From Algibacter marinivivus (GTDB lineage Bacteria > Bacteroidota > Bacteroidia > Flavobacteriales > Flavobacteriaceae), in assembly GCF_003143755.1 (NCBI RefSeq), contig NZ_QFRI01000001.1, forward strand, positions 248,001-312,000: 64,000 nt of DNA, given 5' to 3'. Each line of letters begins with the position of its first letter. The first letter of the stretch is position 1. Position numbers and translations under genes: made by a program. The notes beneath the pieces were generated by a model. It had not been told where the DNA came from. It searched no databases and saw only the letters and a program-made list of their open reading frames with translations. Shown here piece after piece: positions 1-9,344 of this stretch.

Positions 1-332
1 CAACTTCAAACCCAGAATCTATTGTTAACAAACAACTCCTAGCCTACAACAATAGAGACATTGATAAATTTATTGAAACTTATTCAGGACAAATTAAACT
101 TTATATGTTCCCAAATCAGTTAATTTCTAAAGGTCATGAAACCATGCGAAAACAATATGCACCCATGTTTGAAAAAGTTTCAGATTTGAATGCTCAAATA
201 GTAAATAGAATGGTTCTTGGAAACAAAGTAATCGACAAAGAAAAGGTAACCTATAATGGTAATACTTTTTATGCAATTGCTATTTATGAAGTAAAAGATG
301 GAAAAATATCAAAAGTTACATTTATTCAATAA
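1..332 (+). CDS. SnoaL/NTF2-like protein, 5' end outside window
   Basis: The open frame enters the window from the left (reading frame begins at base 3) and ends at 332. The visible ~109 residues start TSNPESIVNKQLLAYNNRDI and continue with a small alpha+beta cone-type sequence ending GKISKVTFIQ. The pattern of 'QLxAYNxRDIDxFIxTYS' followed by a second half with 'EVKDGKISKV' is what I expect of the nuclear transport factor 2 / SnoaL-like family (steroid isomerase-like), often found as small periplasmic or cytoplasmic proteins. An internal ATG at 105 exists, but homology-like residues upstream of it argue that it is not the start. The substrate is unknown. Confidence 0.6.
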   Translation, partial: TSNPESIVNKQLLAYNNRDIDKFIETYSGQIKLYMFPNQLISKGHETMRKQYAPMFEKVSDLNAQIVNRMVLGNKVIDKEKVTYNGNTFYAIAIYEVKDGKISKVTFIQ

Positions 333-349
333 TTATATAAATTAAAGTA

Positions 350-979
350 TTGAAAATTAATCACAACATAAATAGAGTTGAAGCACTTAGTGATGCAGTA
401 TTTGCTTTTGCTGCAACTTTAATGGTAGTCTCTTTAGGCTCCGGAGATACCCTTTTAGAATTAAAAAGTAATTTTAAAAACTTGATTAGTTTTGGTGTTA
501 GTTTTTTTGTTTTAATAGCTTTATGGAAATTACATTACAACTATTTTAGAAGAAATAATTACTTAGACAATAGAATTATAACTTATAATTCAGTGCTACT
601 TTTTGTAGTTCTATATTTTGTTTTTCCATTAAAATCTTTAACTGGTACTTGGTTAAAGCAATCTGCTGTTTCTTTAAATGACTTAGCATCACTATTTATT
701 CTATATAGTTTAGGATTTTTGTTAATTTTTTTATGTTTTTCTTTAATGTACAAGAGAGCATATAAAAAATCTGAAAAGAATTCAATTACACTTTTATTTT
801 ATCACAGACATTTTTTAATTTTTGTAGTAGTAGCTCTTGTATCAATTCTGTTAGCTATTTTTAAAATAGGCATCATATTTGGAGTACCTGGATTTGTATA
901 TGCTTTTTTAGGGCCTTTATGCTATTTTCATGCATTAAAATTCAATAAAAAACATCCAGATTTTATTCAAAAAAAATGA
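350..979 (+). CDS. TMEM175-family (DUF1211) potassium channel-like membrane protein
   Basis: A 209-residue integral membrane protein with about six hydrophobic segments. The N-terminal segment carries the family hallmark R(V)EALSDAVFAFAATLMVVSL, equivalent to the R...FSDxVFAIAxTLL signature of bacterial TMEM175 (DUF1211) channels, which conduct K+ through a tetrameric or dimeric pore. The start is TTG at 350, 17 bases after the preceding stop; no ATG is better placed because the signature begins only about eight residues in. Family assignment rests on the signature; conductance is inferred from the family. Confidence 0.75.
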   Translation: MKINHNINRVEALSDAVFAFAATLMVVSLGSGDTLLELKSNFKNLISFGVSFFVLIALWKLHYNYFRRNNYLDNRIITYNSVLLFVVLYFVFPLKSLTGTWLKQSAVSLNDLASLFILYSLGFLLIFLCFSLMYKRAYKKSEKNSITLLFYHRHFLIFVVVALVSILLAIFKIGIIFGVPGFVYAFLGPLCYFHALKFNKKHPDFIQKK

Positions 980-1028
980 TGAACTACTATTAACCTTTTT
1001 ATTTAATTTTAAACAAAATATTAATTTT

Positions 1029-2675
1029 ATGAAAAATAATTTCAGTTTAATCATAGTATTTTTAATCAGTCCCTTATTCTTTTTAAATGCTCAAGGATTG
1101 CTTTCAGAAAAAAATGTGTTCACCAAACAAGATACTTTAAGAGGTAGTATTACTCCTGAACGCGAATGGTGGGATTTAACTTATTATCACTTAGACATAA
1201 AAGTAGATCCTGATAATAAATTCATTTCTGGCAAAAACACGATACAATATAAAGTTTTAGAAAGTGATTCTGTTATGCAGATTGATTTACAACCTCCTAT
1301 GAAACTTTTAAAGGCGGTTCAAAACGGTAAAGAATTGAAAATTAAACATGATGGAAATGCTCATTTCATATCGTTATTAGAAAACCAAAAAGCAGATGAT
1401 GTAAATGATTTAACTGTTTACTACGAAGGGCATCCTAAAGAAGCTGTAAGAGCTCCTTGGGACGGAGGAATTTCATGGAAAAAAGATAAAAATGGAAATC
1501 ATTTTATTGCATCATCCTGCCAAGGTTTAGGCGCTAGCGTATGGTGGCCTTGTAAAGATCATATGTATGATGAGGTAGACAGTATGCAAATTAGTGTAAA
1601 TGTGCCTTCAAAATTAATTAATGTTTCAAATGGAAGACTTCGCAAAGTTGAACAAATTGGCGATACAAAAACGTATCGTTGGGTCGTTAAAAACCCAATT
1701 AACAATTATGGTGTAAACATAAATATTGGTGATTATGTGAATTTTTCTGAAGTATATGATGGTATGGCAGGGAATCTTGATATGGATTATTATGTTCTTA
1801 GAGATAATCTTGAAAAAGCTAAAAAACAATTTAAACAAGCGCCTCTAATGATGAAAGCATTTGAGCATTGGTTTGGTCAATACCCTTTCTATGCTGATAG
1901 TTTTAAATTAGTGGAAGTCCCCTATTTAGGTATGGAACATCAAAGTTCTGTGACTTACGGAAATGGTTATCAAAATGGGTATTTAGGAAACGATTTATCA
2001 GGAACTGGTTGGGGTTTAAAATTTGATTTTATTATCATCCATGAAGCAGGCCATGAATGGTTTGCTAATAATATCACAAATATTGATGTTGCTGATATGT
2101 GGATTCACGAAGGATTTACTGCTTATTCAGAAAATCTTTATCTAGATTATCATTTTGGAAAAGAAGCTTCTGCTGAGTATGTTATTGGTACTCGTAAAAA
2201 CATACAAAATGATAAACCTCTGATTGGTACTTATGATGTAAACAAAGAAGGCTCTAGTGATATGTATTATAAAGGTGCCAACATGCTTCATACTTTAAGA
2301 CAGTTAATTGAAGATGATGAGAAATGGCGGAATATTTTACGAAAAATGAACACTGAATTTTATCATCAAACAGTTTCATCAAAGCAAATTGAAAACTTTA
2401 TAAGTAGGGAAACTGGTTATGATTTAACTGAGTTTTTTAATCAGTATTTAAGAACCGTTAAAATACCAACCTTAGAATATGAGATTAAAAAGAAAACTTT
2501 AAAATACCGTTGGGTAAATATTATAGAAGGTTTTGACATGCCTATTCAAGTGAAAATAAATGATGAAGAAAAATGGCTATTTCCTAAAGCTGATTGGAAA
2601 GAAGAATCTTTGGAATCTAAAATTAATACTTTTGAAATAGACCCAGATTTTTATGTTGAATCTAAAAAAGGATAA
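1029..2675 (+). CDS. M1 family metallopeptidase (secreted)
   Basis: A 548-residue zinc aminopeptidase-type protein. Residues 1-22 form a signal peptide ending in NAQG, so it is exported to the periplasm or beyond. An N-terminal beta domain is followed by the gluzincin catalytic core: HEAGHE at about 338-343 with the third zinc ligand E361, 18 residues after H342 (HExxH-x18-E). The exopeptidase motif is GMEHQ rather than the classical GAMEN, a variant I associate with many bacteroidetal M1 members. It is shorter than full-length aminopeptidase N because the C-terminal helical domain is missing, leaving an LTA4-hydrolase-like length. It is followed by the next gene after 3 bases. Confidence 0.9.
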   Translation: MKNNFSLIIVFLISPLFFLNAQGLLSEKNVFTKQDTLRGSITPEREWWDLTYYHLDIKVDPDNKFISGKNTIQYKVLESDSVMQIDLQPPMKLLKAVQNGKELKIKHDGNAHFISLLENQKADDVNDLTVYYEGHPKEAVRAPWDGGISWKKDKNGNHFIASSCQGLGASVWWPCKDHMYDEVDSMQISVNVPSKLINVSNGRLRKVEQIGDTKTYRWVVKNPINNYGVNINIGDYVNFSEVYDGMAGNLDMDYYVLRDNLEKAKKQFKQAPLMMKAFEHWFGQYPFYADSFKLVEVPYLGMEHQSSVTYGNGYQNGYLGNDLSGTGWGLKFDFIIIHEAGHEWFANNITNIDVADMWIHEGFTAYSENLYLDYHFGKEASAEYVIGTRKNIQNDKPLIGTYDVNKEGSSDMYYKGANMLHTLRQLIEDDEKWRNILRKMNTEFYHQTVSSKQIENFISRETGYDLTEFFNQYLRTVKIPTLEYEIKKKTLKYRWVNIIEGFDMPIQVKINDEEKWLFPKADWKEESLESKINTFEIDPDFYVESKKG

Positions 2676-2678
2676 GTT

Positions 2679-3254
2679 TTGAAAGATTTACCAGAACTTT
2701 ATTTCGAACGTGATACAGACTGGTATGATTGGTTAATAAATAATCATGATAAAGAAAAAGGTGTTTATCTCATCTTTTATAAACTTGAAATGAATATTCC
2801 AACCATGCGTTGGGAAGAAGCTGTTAAAGTTGCTATCTGTTTTGGTTGGATTGATTCTACTGTAAAAAGTTTAGGTAATGGAAAAAGACGACAATACTTC
2901 TGCCATAGAAATCCCAAAAGCACTTGGAGCGCTCTAAATAAAAAATATGTAGAAAATTTGGAAGTAAATGGGCTAATTCATGAATCTGGTTATAGAATGA
3001 TTGATTTAGCTAAAGAAACTGGTACTTGGACAGCCATGGACGATGTTGAAAACGGTATTATTCCAGATGATTTACAAAAGGCTTTTAATAATAATCAAAG
3101 GGCTTTTGAAAACTACAAAGATTTTACTAAAGGCTACAGAAAAAGTTACTTATCCTGGTTGCATAGTGCAAAAAGAGAAGAAACCAGAAAAAAGCGCATT
3201 ATTCAAATTATTGAATTATGCGCTAATAATATTAAAAGTAGGGATAACTGGTAA
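2679..3254 (+). CDS. YdeI/OmpD-associated-like protein
   Basis: 191 residues resembling the YdeI/OmpD-associated family: an N-terminal domain with WYDWLINNHDKEKGVYLIFYK and the family-typical AVKVAICFGWIDSTVKSL, the FCHRNPKSTWSALNKKYVENL block, then a C-terminal YdeI-type helical tail with KGYRKSYLSWLHSAKREETRKKRI. E. coli YdeI has been linked to stress and bacteriocin tolerance, but the biochemical role is not known. The start is TTG at 2679, three bases after the stop of the peptidase gene, so the two are likely co-transcribed. It converges on the AAA ATPase gene with a one-base gap. Confidence 0.8.
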   Translation: MKDLPELYFERDTDWYDWLINNHDKEKGVYLIFYKLEMNIPTMRWEEAVKVAICFGWIDSTVKSLGNGKRRQYFCHRNPKSTWSALNKKYVENLEVNGLIHESGYRMIDLAKETGTWTAMDDVENGIIPDDLQKAFNNNQRAFENYKDFTKGYRKSYLSWLHSAKREETRKKRIIQIIELCANNIKSRDNW

Positions 3255-3255
3255 A

Positions 3256-4722
3256 TTATATACCACTTATAAAACTTCCATAAGGATCTTTAAATTGAAT
3301 GCCTTCTGTAAATCTATGTTTACTCAATTGTTTGTATTCTACTAAGGCCCATAGCACAAATTCTTTGACAAAATAACTATCTTGTTTTGTTAAATTGGGT
3401 TGAAATTCTGATAACAAATCATCTAAAGGAGAAATAGCATTCAATAAGTTTTTATATTCTTTATCACGTAAGTCATCAAACAGCTCGAAGCCATCTTTTT
3501 GATTAAAAAACCAAGATACAATGTCATCATAAGGACTTTCTTGATCTTGCTTTTGTAACTTCTCAATTTTTGGGAAGTATTCTACAAATAAACTTTTAAC
3601 AGCTTGTCCAATTAAGTTATTTGCAACAACAGCTGCTCCTTCTTGTTCACCTTCATAAACCAATTCTACTTTTCCTGTAATGGCAGGAATAATACCAACA
3701 AAATCAGATAATCTTAATGTTGTTTGTCCGTCGCCGTTTATTAATGCACGTCGTTCCGCTGTACTTAATAAATTTTCTAAAGCTGTAATACTTAAACGCG
3801 CACTAACACCACTTTTCGCATCAATAAATTCACTTTCACGTGCTTCAAAAACAATTTGTTCTAATAAGTCTCTAGCCAAATCAGGAACAATAACTGAAGA
3901 CTTTTGGTTTTCAACTAATTTAGCTTCTTGTTCTGTGATTTTTCTTGCAGTTTCAATGTCTTCAGGATAGTGCGTTAATATTTGAGAACCAATTCTATCT
4001 TTTAAAGGTGTTACTATACTCCCTCTATTAGTGTAATCTTCAGGATTTGCAGTAAATACAAATTGCATATCTAGAGGCAAGCGTAACTTAAACCCTCTAA
4101 TTTGAATATCGCCTTCTTGTAAAATATTAAATAATGCTACTTGAATTCTAGCCTGTAAATCTGGCAATTCATTAATCACAAAAATACATCGATTTGCTCT
4201 TGGAATCATACCATAATGAATCACTCTATCATCTGCATAACTCAATTTTAAATTAGCCGCTTTAATCGGGTCAACATCTCCAATAATATCAGCTACAGTT
4301 ACATCTGGAGTTGCTAGTTTTTCAGCAAAACGATCATTTCTATGCAACCATGAAATTGGTGTTTTATCTCCTTTTTCTTTAATCAATTCTACAGCATATC
4401 TCGAAATAGGCTGTAAAGGATCATCATTAATTTCAGAGCCTTCAACAACTGGTATATATTCATCTAATAAATTCAACATTAAACGTGCTAATCTTGTTTT
4501 TGCTTGTCCGCGTAATCCTAATAAATTAATATTATGTCTTGATAAAATAGCGCGTTCTAATTCTGGAATAACTGTGTTTTCATAACCATGTACACCTTCA
4601 AATGTAGTTTCCTTATTTTTTATTTTTTTAATCAAATTATCTCTCAACTCATCTTTAATAGACTTGTTTTTGTAACCTGATTTCTTTAATTCTCCTAATG
4701 CTTTTATATTTTCTATTTTCAT
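3256..4722 (-). CDS. ChlI/MoxR-like AAA+ ATPase
   Basis: 488 residues. The AAA+ core has a Walker A of the ChlI type, GLRGQAKT at 69-76, and a Walker B region IFVINELP at 180-187 in which the usual second acidic residue pair is reduced (NE instead of DE). A sensor-1-like FTANPE lies at 223-228. This organisation matches the Mg-chelatase subunit I / MoxR branch, whose members remodel or insert metal into partner proteins with a VWA subunit. The partner, a VWA protein, is encoded immediately upstream on the same strand (gap 75 bases). No chlorophyll genes are nearby, so a chelatase role is unlikely; the target is unknown. Confidence 0.85.
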   Translation of the reverse strand: MKIENIKALGELKKSGYKNKSIKDELRDNLIKKIKNKETTFEGVHGYENTVIPELERAILSRHNINLLGLRGQAKTRLARLMLNLLDEYIPVVEGSEINDDPLQPISRYAVELIKEKGDKTPISWLHRNDRFAEKLATPDVTVADIIGDVDPIKAANLKLSYADDRVIHYGMIPRANRCIFVINELPDLQARIQVALFNILQEGDIQIRGFKLRLPLDMQFVFTANPEDYTNRGSIVTPLKDRIGSQILTHYPEDIETARKITEQEAKLVENQKSSVIVPDLARDLLEQIVFEARESEFIDAKSGVSARLSITALENLLSTAERRALINGDGQTTLRLSDFVGIIPAITGKVELVYEGEQEGAAVVANNLIGQAVKSLFVEYFPKIEKLQKQDQESPYDDIVSWFFNQKDGFELFDDLRDKEYKNLLNAISPLDDLLSEFQPNLTKQDSYFVKEFVLWALVEYKQLSKHRFTEGIQFKDPYGSFISGI

Positions 4723-4797
4723 ATTTCTTCTTAGCTTTTTGCCATTGGCTTTTTGCCTTTAGCTATTACTATTATGTTTTATAACAGCTAATCGTAG
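4723..4797. repeat. Short degenerate GGCAAAAAGC repeats between vwa and ATPase genes
   Basis: On the minus strand this 75-base spacer contains near-repeats of GGCAAAAAGC and TAGCTAA-type words (AAAGGCAAAAAGCCAATGGC). It looks like a small degenerate intergenic repeat, with no gene and no clear promoter. Confidence 0.4.
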
Positions 4798-5925
4798 TTA
4801 GCCTCTAATTCTTTTTTTTCTGTTTGTTTCGTAATCTTCAAAAATCATTTCTCCCAAACCTTTAAGTCCAGTATAAAATGCCTTACCTTGATTTGCATAG
4901 GTAAACTCTCTAACAAATTGCATCAAATAAGGATCTTGGGCAATCATAAAAGTTGTTATAGGAATATGTAATTTTCTAGCTTGTTGAGCCATCATGTAAC
5001 ACTTATTTACAATATGTGTATCCAAACCGTTACTATTCTTATAATATTCTCCATCTGGTAAACGCAAACAACTTGGTTTACCATCGGTAATCATAAAAAT
5101 TTGCTTATTCGTATTACGCTTTCTTCTAAGCAAATCCATAGCTAATTGTAAACCTGCTACTGTATTTGTATGATAAGGACCTACTTTTAAGTATGGCAAA
5201 TCTTTTATTTCTATTTGCCACGCATCATTACCAAAAACTAAAATATCTAAAGTGTCTTTTGGGTATCGAGTTGTAATTAATTCAGCAAGCGCCATAGCTA
5301 CTTTTTTGGCAGGTGTAATTCTATCTTCCCCATAAAGAATCATACTGTGACTAATATCAATCATCAACACCGTACTCATTTGAGATTTATGTAATGCTTC
5401 TTCTACCACCAAATCATCTTCTGAAAGTGTAAAATCAGAAATTCCATGGTTGATTTGAGCATTTTTCAAACTTTCTGTCATCGATACTTTATCTAGAGCA
5501 TCTCCAAACTGGTAACTTCTAAAATCCCCTGTATGTTCATCGCCAATACCTGGACTTTTACTTTTGTGATTTCCTTGTCCGCTACGTTTTATTTTTCCAA
5601 AAATCTGATCCAGCGCTTGTTGACGAATAGCACGTTCGGTTTTTGCTGTTATTTCTAAAGTGCCGTTTCCATCTGGATCAATTTCTTCACGCAAATAACC
5701 TTTCTTTTTAAGGTCTTCAATAAAATCTTCTATTGAATATTCGGGAGTTGTTAATTTATATTCTTTATCCAACTCACGTAACCAATCTATGGCTTCATCA
5801 AAATCTCCTGATGTGTGTGTAATTAATTCCTTAAAAACTTCAAATAATTTATCAAAGGTGGATTTGAAAGGCGCTTCATATTTTTTAAAAACGAAGCCTT
5901 TTCTTAGAGTTTTGTCATTTTGCAT
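4798..5925 (-). CDS. VWA domain protein, partner of the ChlI-like ATPase
   Basis: 375 residues. An alpha-helical N-terminal half is followed by a von Willebrand A domain with an intact MIDAS: DISHS at 190-194, a threonine in HTNTVAG and the TDG motif in FMITDGKPS. The arrangement resembles the C-terminal integrin-I domain of ChlD and the VWA proteins paired with MoxR-type ATPases. It is the first gene of a two-gene minus-strand unit with the ATPase. A charged stretch around 110-135 (KIKRSGQGNHKSK) may be a flexible linker. It probably delivers or anchors a substrate for the ATPase; this is inference from the pairing. Confidence 0.85.
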   Translation of the reverse strand: MQNDKTLRKGFVFKKYEAPFKSTFDKLFEVFKELITHTSGDFDEAIDWLRELDKEYKLTTPEYSIEDFIEDLKKKGYLREEIDPDGNGTLEITAKTERAIRQQALDQIFGKIKRSGQGNHKSKSPGIGDEHTGDFRSYQFGDALDKVSMTESLKNAQINHGISDFTLSEDDLVVEEALHKSQMSTVLMIDISHSMILYGEDRITPAKKVAMALAELITTRYPKDTLDILVFGNDAWQIEIKDLPYLKVGPYHTNTVAGLQLAMDLLRRKRNTNKQIFMITDGKPSCLRLPDGEYYKNSNGLDTHIVNKCYMMAQQARKLHIPITTFMIAQDPYLMQFVREFTYANQGKAFYTGLKGLGEMIFEDYETNRKKRIRG

Positions 5926-6014
5926 AGCACTATAAAAATACTATATTTTTATAGAAAACGACAATCTTGATAATCAGATTTATCTATACTTTAACAAGAA
6001 TTTTTAATGGCGAG

Positions 6015-6692
6015 TTATTCAACGCGCTTTAAACCGTTTAAGTTTTCAATCTTTATATATTTACCCATTGTAGAGATTAAGCCTTCTTTTTTAAATTGAG
6101 AAAGCACACGTATGGCAGATTCTGTAGCAGTACCAACAATATTAGCATAATCTTCTCGAGACAAAAGTACACTTAAGGTTCCATCTGGGTTTATACCAAA
6201 ACTTTCATGAATATAAATTAATGCTTCTGCTAAACGCTGCCTTACCGATTTTTGAGCCATATTTACTATAATATCGTCGGCTTCTTTTAAGTCATGAGCC
6301 ATATCTTGTAAGACATCAAAAGAGAATTTTGGATTTTTCTGTAAATCCGCTATAATCTCACTTTTTGGAATAAAACAAACTTCCATATCATTCAAAGCAA
6401 CGGCTTGTAAATTCGAACTTTCTTCACTTATTAAAGAACGCTGACCAAGTAACTGACCTTTTACAACCATTTTTACAATTTGATCTTTACCGTTTTCACT
6501 AAGCTTGGATAATTTACATATACCATCTTTAACGCAATAAACGCCATTTAAGACTTCCCCTTCTTCAAAAATCACTTCTCCCTTTTTAATCGTTTTTGAT
6601 GTTTTGCAAGACGATATTCTTACTAACTCATCTTTAGTCAAAGATTTAAGTGAATTGAACTGCTTTATAATGCATTGTTCGCACTTACCCAT
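6015..6692 (-). CDS. Crp/Fnr family transcriptional regulator, FNR-like
   Basis: 225 residues. N-terminal cyclic-nucleotide-binding-type domain, dimerisation helix at about 125-150 and C-terminal winged helix-turn-helix with LSREDYANIVGTATESAIR. The recognition helix keeps the E..(S)..R arrangement of FNR proteins, which read TTGA/ATGA-type half-sites. Cysteines C4-x2-C7 and C29, with others at 52, 58 and 106, could carry an oxygen-sensitive iron-sulfur cluster; that is inferred by analogy to E. coli FNR, whose spacing differs. It is divergent from ccoI with a putative FNR site between them (6731-6744), consistent with control of the cbb3 locus and possibly itself. Confidence 0.85.
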   Translation of the reverse strand: MGKCEQCIIKQFNSLKSLTKDELVRISSCKTSKTIKKGEVIFEEGEVLNGVYCVKDGICKLSKLSENGKDQIVKMVVKGQLLGQRSLISEESSNLQAVALNDMEVCFIPKSEIIADLQKNPKFSFDVLQDMAHDLKEADDIIVNMAQKSVRQRLAEALIYIHESFGINPDGTLSVLLSREDYANIVGTATESAIRVLSQFKKEGLISTMGKYIKIENLNGLKRVE

Positions 6693-6730
6693 AATGAATA
6701 GTTTGTTTGTTCTGTAAAAATATACAAAAC

Positions 6731-6744
6731 ATGACAGATATCAT
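6731..6744. promoter_or_regulatory. Putative FNR-type operator, fnr-ccoI intergenic region
   Basis: ATGAC-AGAT-ATCAT, a 14-bp palindrome of the form ATGAy-N4-rTCAT. On the plus strand a -7-like GACTTTTG (one mismatch to TAnnTTTG) ends at 6774, 43 bases from the first operator base. The same offset recurs at the ccoS, hemN and tonB sites. The predicted operator centre is near -42, the position for class II activation. Confidence 0.75.
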
Positions 6745-6805
6745 ATTTTAAACTTAGTTGTTTTATGACTTTTGCCTCAGGTATAAATGAGCAAATAAAA
6801 TAATT

Positions 6806-9181
6806 ATGGAACATAAAACATGTTTCCATTGTGGATTAGATTCTACAACTTCAGAAATTATATATGATGATAAATCATTTTGTTGTAATGGTTGTAAGAC
6901 TGTTTACGAGATATTTTCTGCAAACGATTTAACGTGTTACTACGATTTACAAAACGCACCAGGTACTACACCAAAGGAGATTGAAGGCAAATATAACTTT
7001 TTAGACAACCCTAAAATAGTTGAACGTTTACTGGAATTTAATGATGAAAAAACTCAAATCGTTACTTTATATATTCCGCATATACATTGCAGTTCTTGTA
7101 TTTGGATTCTTGAGAATTTGAATAAACTGCATCCTTCTGTAAGTTCATCAATTGTAAATTTTGGAAAGAAAACAGTTCGGGTAAATTATCATACGGAACA
7201 TTTTTCTTTGAAAGATTTAGTAAAACTTCTAAGTAGTATTGGCTATGAGCCTTTTATAAGTTTAGATGATTATAGCGTTGGAAAAAAGAATGTTGACCGC
7301 TCACTAATTTACAAACTAGGTGTTGCTGGTTTTGCTTTTGGTAACATTATGTTTTTGTCGTTTCCTGAGTATTTTCAGGTGAGTGGATTTTGGATTGAAA
7401 AATATGCACCCGTTTTTAGATGGTTGATGTTTGTGTTTTCTTTACCTGTTGTTTTTTACTCGGCTCAAGATTATTTTATTTCAGCTTATAAAGGAATACG
7501 CTCTAAAATTTTAAATATTGATGTGCCTATTGCTTTGGGTGCAGCAGTTTTATTTGTGAGAAGTACAGCCGAAATTATTTTTGATATTGGCACAGGTTTT
7601 TTTGATAGCCTTTCTGGACTTATTTTCTTTTTGCTACTTGGGAAGTTTTTTCAGCAGAAAACCTATGCGTTTTTATCCTTTGAGCGCGACTATAAATCGT
7701 ATTTCCCGATTGGAATCACTAAAATTTTATCTGATAATTCTGAAACGTCTATTCAAGTTTATGATATTGAAAAAGGCGACAGACTTTTAATTAGAAATGA
7801 AGAGTTGATTCCTGTAGATTGTATTTTGATTAAAGGGAATGCACGGATTGATTACAGTTTTGTTACTGGAGAATCTGAGGCGGTTTCAAAACAATCTAGC
7901 GATAAATTATTTGCTGGTGGAAAACAATTGGACGGCAGTATAGAGGTTGATGTTTTAAAAACCGTAGAGCAAAGTTACTTGATCCAACTTTGGAGTAACG
8001 ATGTGTTTAGTAAAAATAAAGAGGATGGTTTTATAACTTTAACTAATGCCATTAGTAAGCGTTTTACCATTGCTGTTTTGAGTATTGCTATAATAGCCAC
8101 AAGCTATTGGCTATTTTCAGATTCTTCTAAAGCATTAAATGTATTTACATCTGTATTAATAATTGCTTGCCCATGCGCTATTGCATTGGCAGCACCTTTT
8201 ACGTTTGGTAACTTATTGCGCATTTTTGGAAAGTTGAAATTTTACGCAAAAAACGCTTCAGTTATTGAACAATTAGCGGCTGTTGATACTATCATTTTTG
8301 ATAAAACAGGAACCATTACTGCTAATAAAGAAACGTCTATTGAATATATTGGATTAGAACTTTCAGAAGATGAAGAAGCGTTATTGAAAAGTACATTGCG
8401 AAATTCTAATCATCCATTAAGTAGGTCTTTATATTCTCTTTTGAATGAAAATGACATTGTGACTTTAGATACTTATGAAGAACATATTGGTAAAGGTATT
8501 GAAGCGAAACACAATCAAGATTCTATAAAAATTGGTTCTGCACCTTTTGTGGGTTATACTTCTGAAGCAGCTACGCTAAATACGGCGGTACATGTGAGTA
8601 CTAATAACAAATACAAAGGATCTTTTACGTTTTACAATAAGTATAGAAAAGGATTATCCAAATTATTTAATAAACTGAAAAAGGAGTATGATTTAGTGAT
8701 TCTTTCTGGCGATAATGCTGGAGAAAAAGAAAACTTAACAAAACTGCTTCCTGCTAAAACGAAATTATTTTTTAATCAGCAGCCTGAGGATAAATTAGAA
8801 TACATAAAACACCATCAAAATTCGGGTGCTAAAGTGTTGATGATTGGAGATGGTTTAAATGACGCTGGTGCTTTGGCACAGAGTAATGTTGGGATTGCTA
8901 TTTCGGAGAATGTGAATGTGTTTTCGCCAGCTTGCGATGCGATTTTGGATGCTACGAAATTTAATCAACTATATCATTTTATTAAGGCTTCAAAACAGGC
9001 TATAAAAATTATTAAATGGAGTTTTTTGCTGTCTCTTATTTACAACTGTATCGGGCTTTATTTTGCGATTACTGGACAATTAGCACCTGTGATTGCTGCA
9101 ATTTTAATGCCTTTAAGTTCGATTAGTATTGTGGTTTTTACAACGATTTGCACGAATATTTTAGGACGAAAATTGAAATAG
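6806..9181 (+). CDS. ccoI: CcoI/FixI-type copper P1B-ATPase for cbb3 oxidase assembly
   Basis: 791 residues. The N-terminus has the CcoI-specific metal-binding region with CFHCG (6-10) and FCCNGC (25-30), then an HMA-like domain with CSSC at 95-98. Transmembrane helices follow, including the ion-site CPC at about 455-457. The catalytic DKTGT is near 499, an HP-type SNHPLS lies downstream and the hinge motif GDGLND is near 682. It exports copper to the periplasm for the CuB site of CcoN. The gene opens the cbb3 locus, downstream of an FNR-type site; a structured repeat (9210-9254) separates it from ccoS. Confidence 0.93.
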   Translation: MEHKTCFHCGLDSTTSEIIYDDKSFCCNGCKTVYEIFSANDLTCYYDLQNAPGTTPKEIEGKYNFLDNPKIVERLLEFNDEKTQIVTLYIPHIHCSSCIWILENLNKLHPSVSSSIVNFGKKTVRVNYHTEHFSLKDLVKLLSSIGYEPFISLDDYSVGKKNVDRSLIYKLGVAGFAFGNIMFLSFPEYFQVSGFWIEKYAPVFRWLMFVFSLPVVFYSAQDYFISAYKGIRSKILNIDVPIALGAAVLFVRSTAEIIFDIGTGFFDSLSGLIFFLLLGKFFQQKTYAFLSFERDYKSYFPIGITKILSDNSETSIQVYDIEKGDRLLIRNEELIPVDCILIKGNARIDYSFVTGESEAVSKQSSDKLFAGGKQLDGSIEVDVLKTVEQSYLIQLWSNDVFSKNKEDGFITLTNAISKRFTIAVLSIAIIATSYWLFSDSSKALNVFTSVLIIACPCAIALAAPFTFGNLLRIFGKLKFYAKNASVIEQLAAVDTIIFDKTGTITANKETSIEYIGLELSEDEEALLKSTLRNSNHPLSRSLYSLLNENDIVTLDTYEEHIGKGIEAKHNQDSIKIGSAPFVGYTSEAATLNTAVHVSTNNKYKGSFTFYNKYRKGLSKLFNKLKKEYDLVILSGDNAGEKENLTKLLPAKTKLFFNQQPEDKLEYIKHHQNSGAKVLMIGDGLNDAGALAQSNVGIAISENVNVFSPACDAILDATKFNQLYHFIKASKQAIKIIKWSFLLSLIYNCIGLYFAITGQLAPVIAAILMPLSSISIVVFTTICTNILGRKLK

Positions 9182-9209
9182 GGATTGGAACTGATTTTAG
9201 CGGATAAGT

Positions 9210-9254
9210 GCGTTAGGGATAGCAGCGGATAGCCCACAGCCTTGTGGTAACGTC
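9210..9254 (+). repeat. 3'-end structured repeat, copy a (short form)
   Basis: Begins GCGTTAGGGATAGCAGCGG and ends TGTGGTAACGT; the ends pair (GCGTTA with TAACGT, last pair a wobble). It contains the common core GGATAGCCCACA but lacks the second half seen in longer copies. It lies in the same orientation as copy b and opposite, relative to its preceding gene, to the other seven copies. Confidence 0.75.
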
Positions 9255-9280
9255 AAAAAAATTAAAATAAACGATAGAAC

Positions 9281-9294
9281 ATGACAAATGTCAT
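9281..9294. promoter_or_regulatory. Putative FNR-type operator upstream of ccoS
   Basis: ATGAC-AAAT-GTCAT has fully complementary half-sites. A perfect -7 element TACTTTTG lies at 9317-9324, 43 bases from the first operator base to the final G, placing the operator centre at about -42 from the predicted start near 9329. It should drive ccoS-ccoNO-ccoQ-ccoP under low oxygen. Confidence 0.82.
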
Positions 9295-9344
9295 CTTTTA
9301 AAAATAAGTATAAAAGTACTTTTGAACCATAACTTCAAGTAGGT

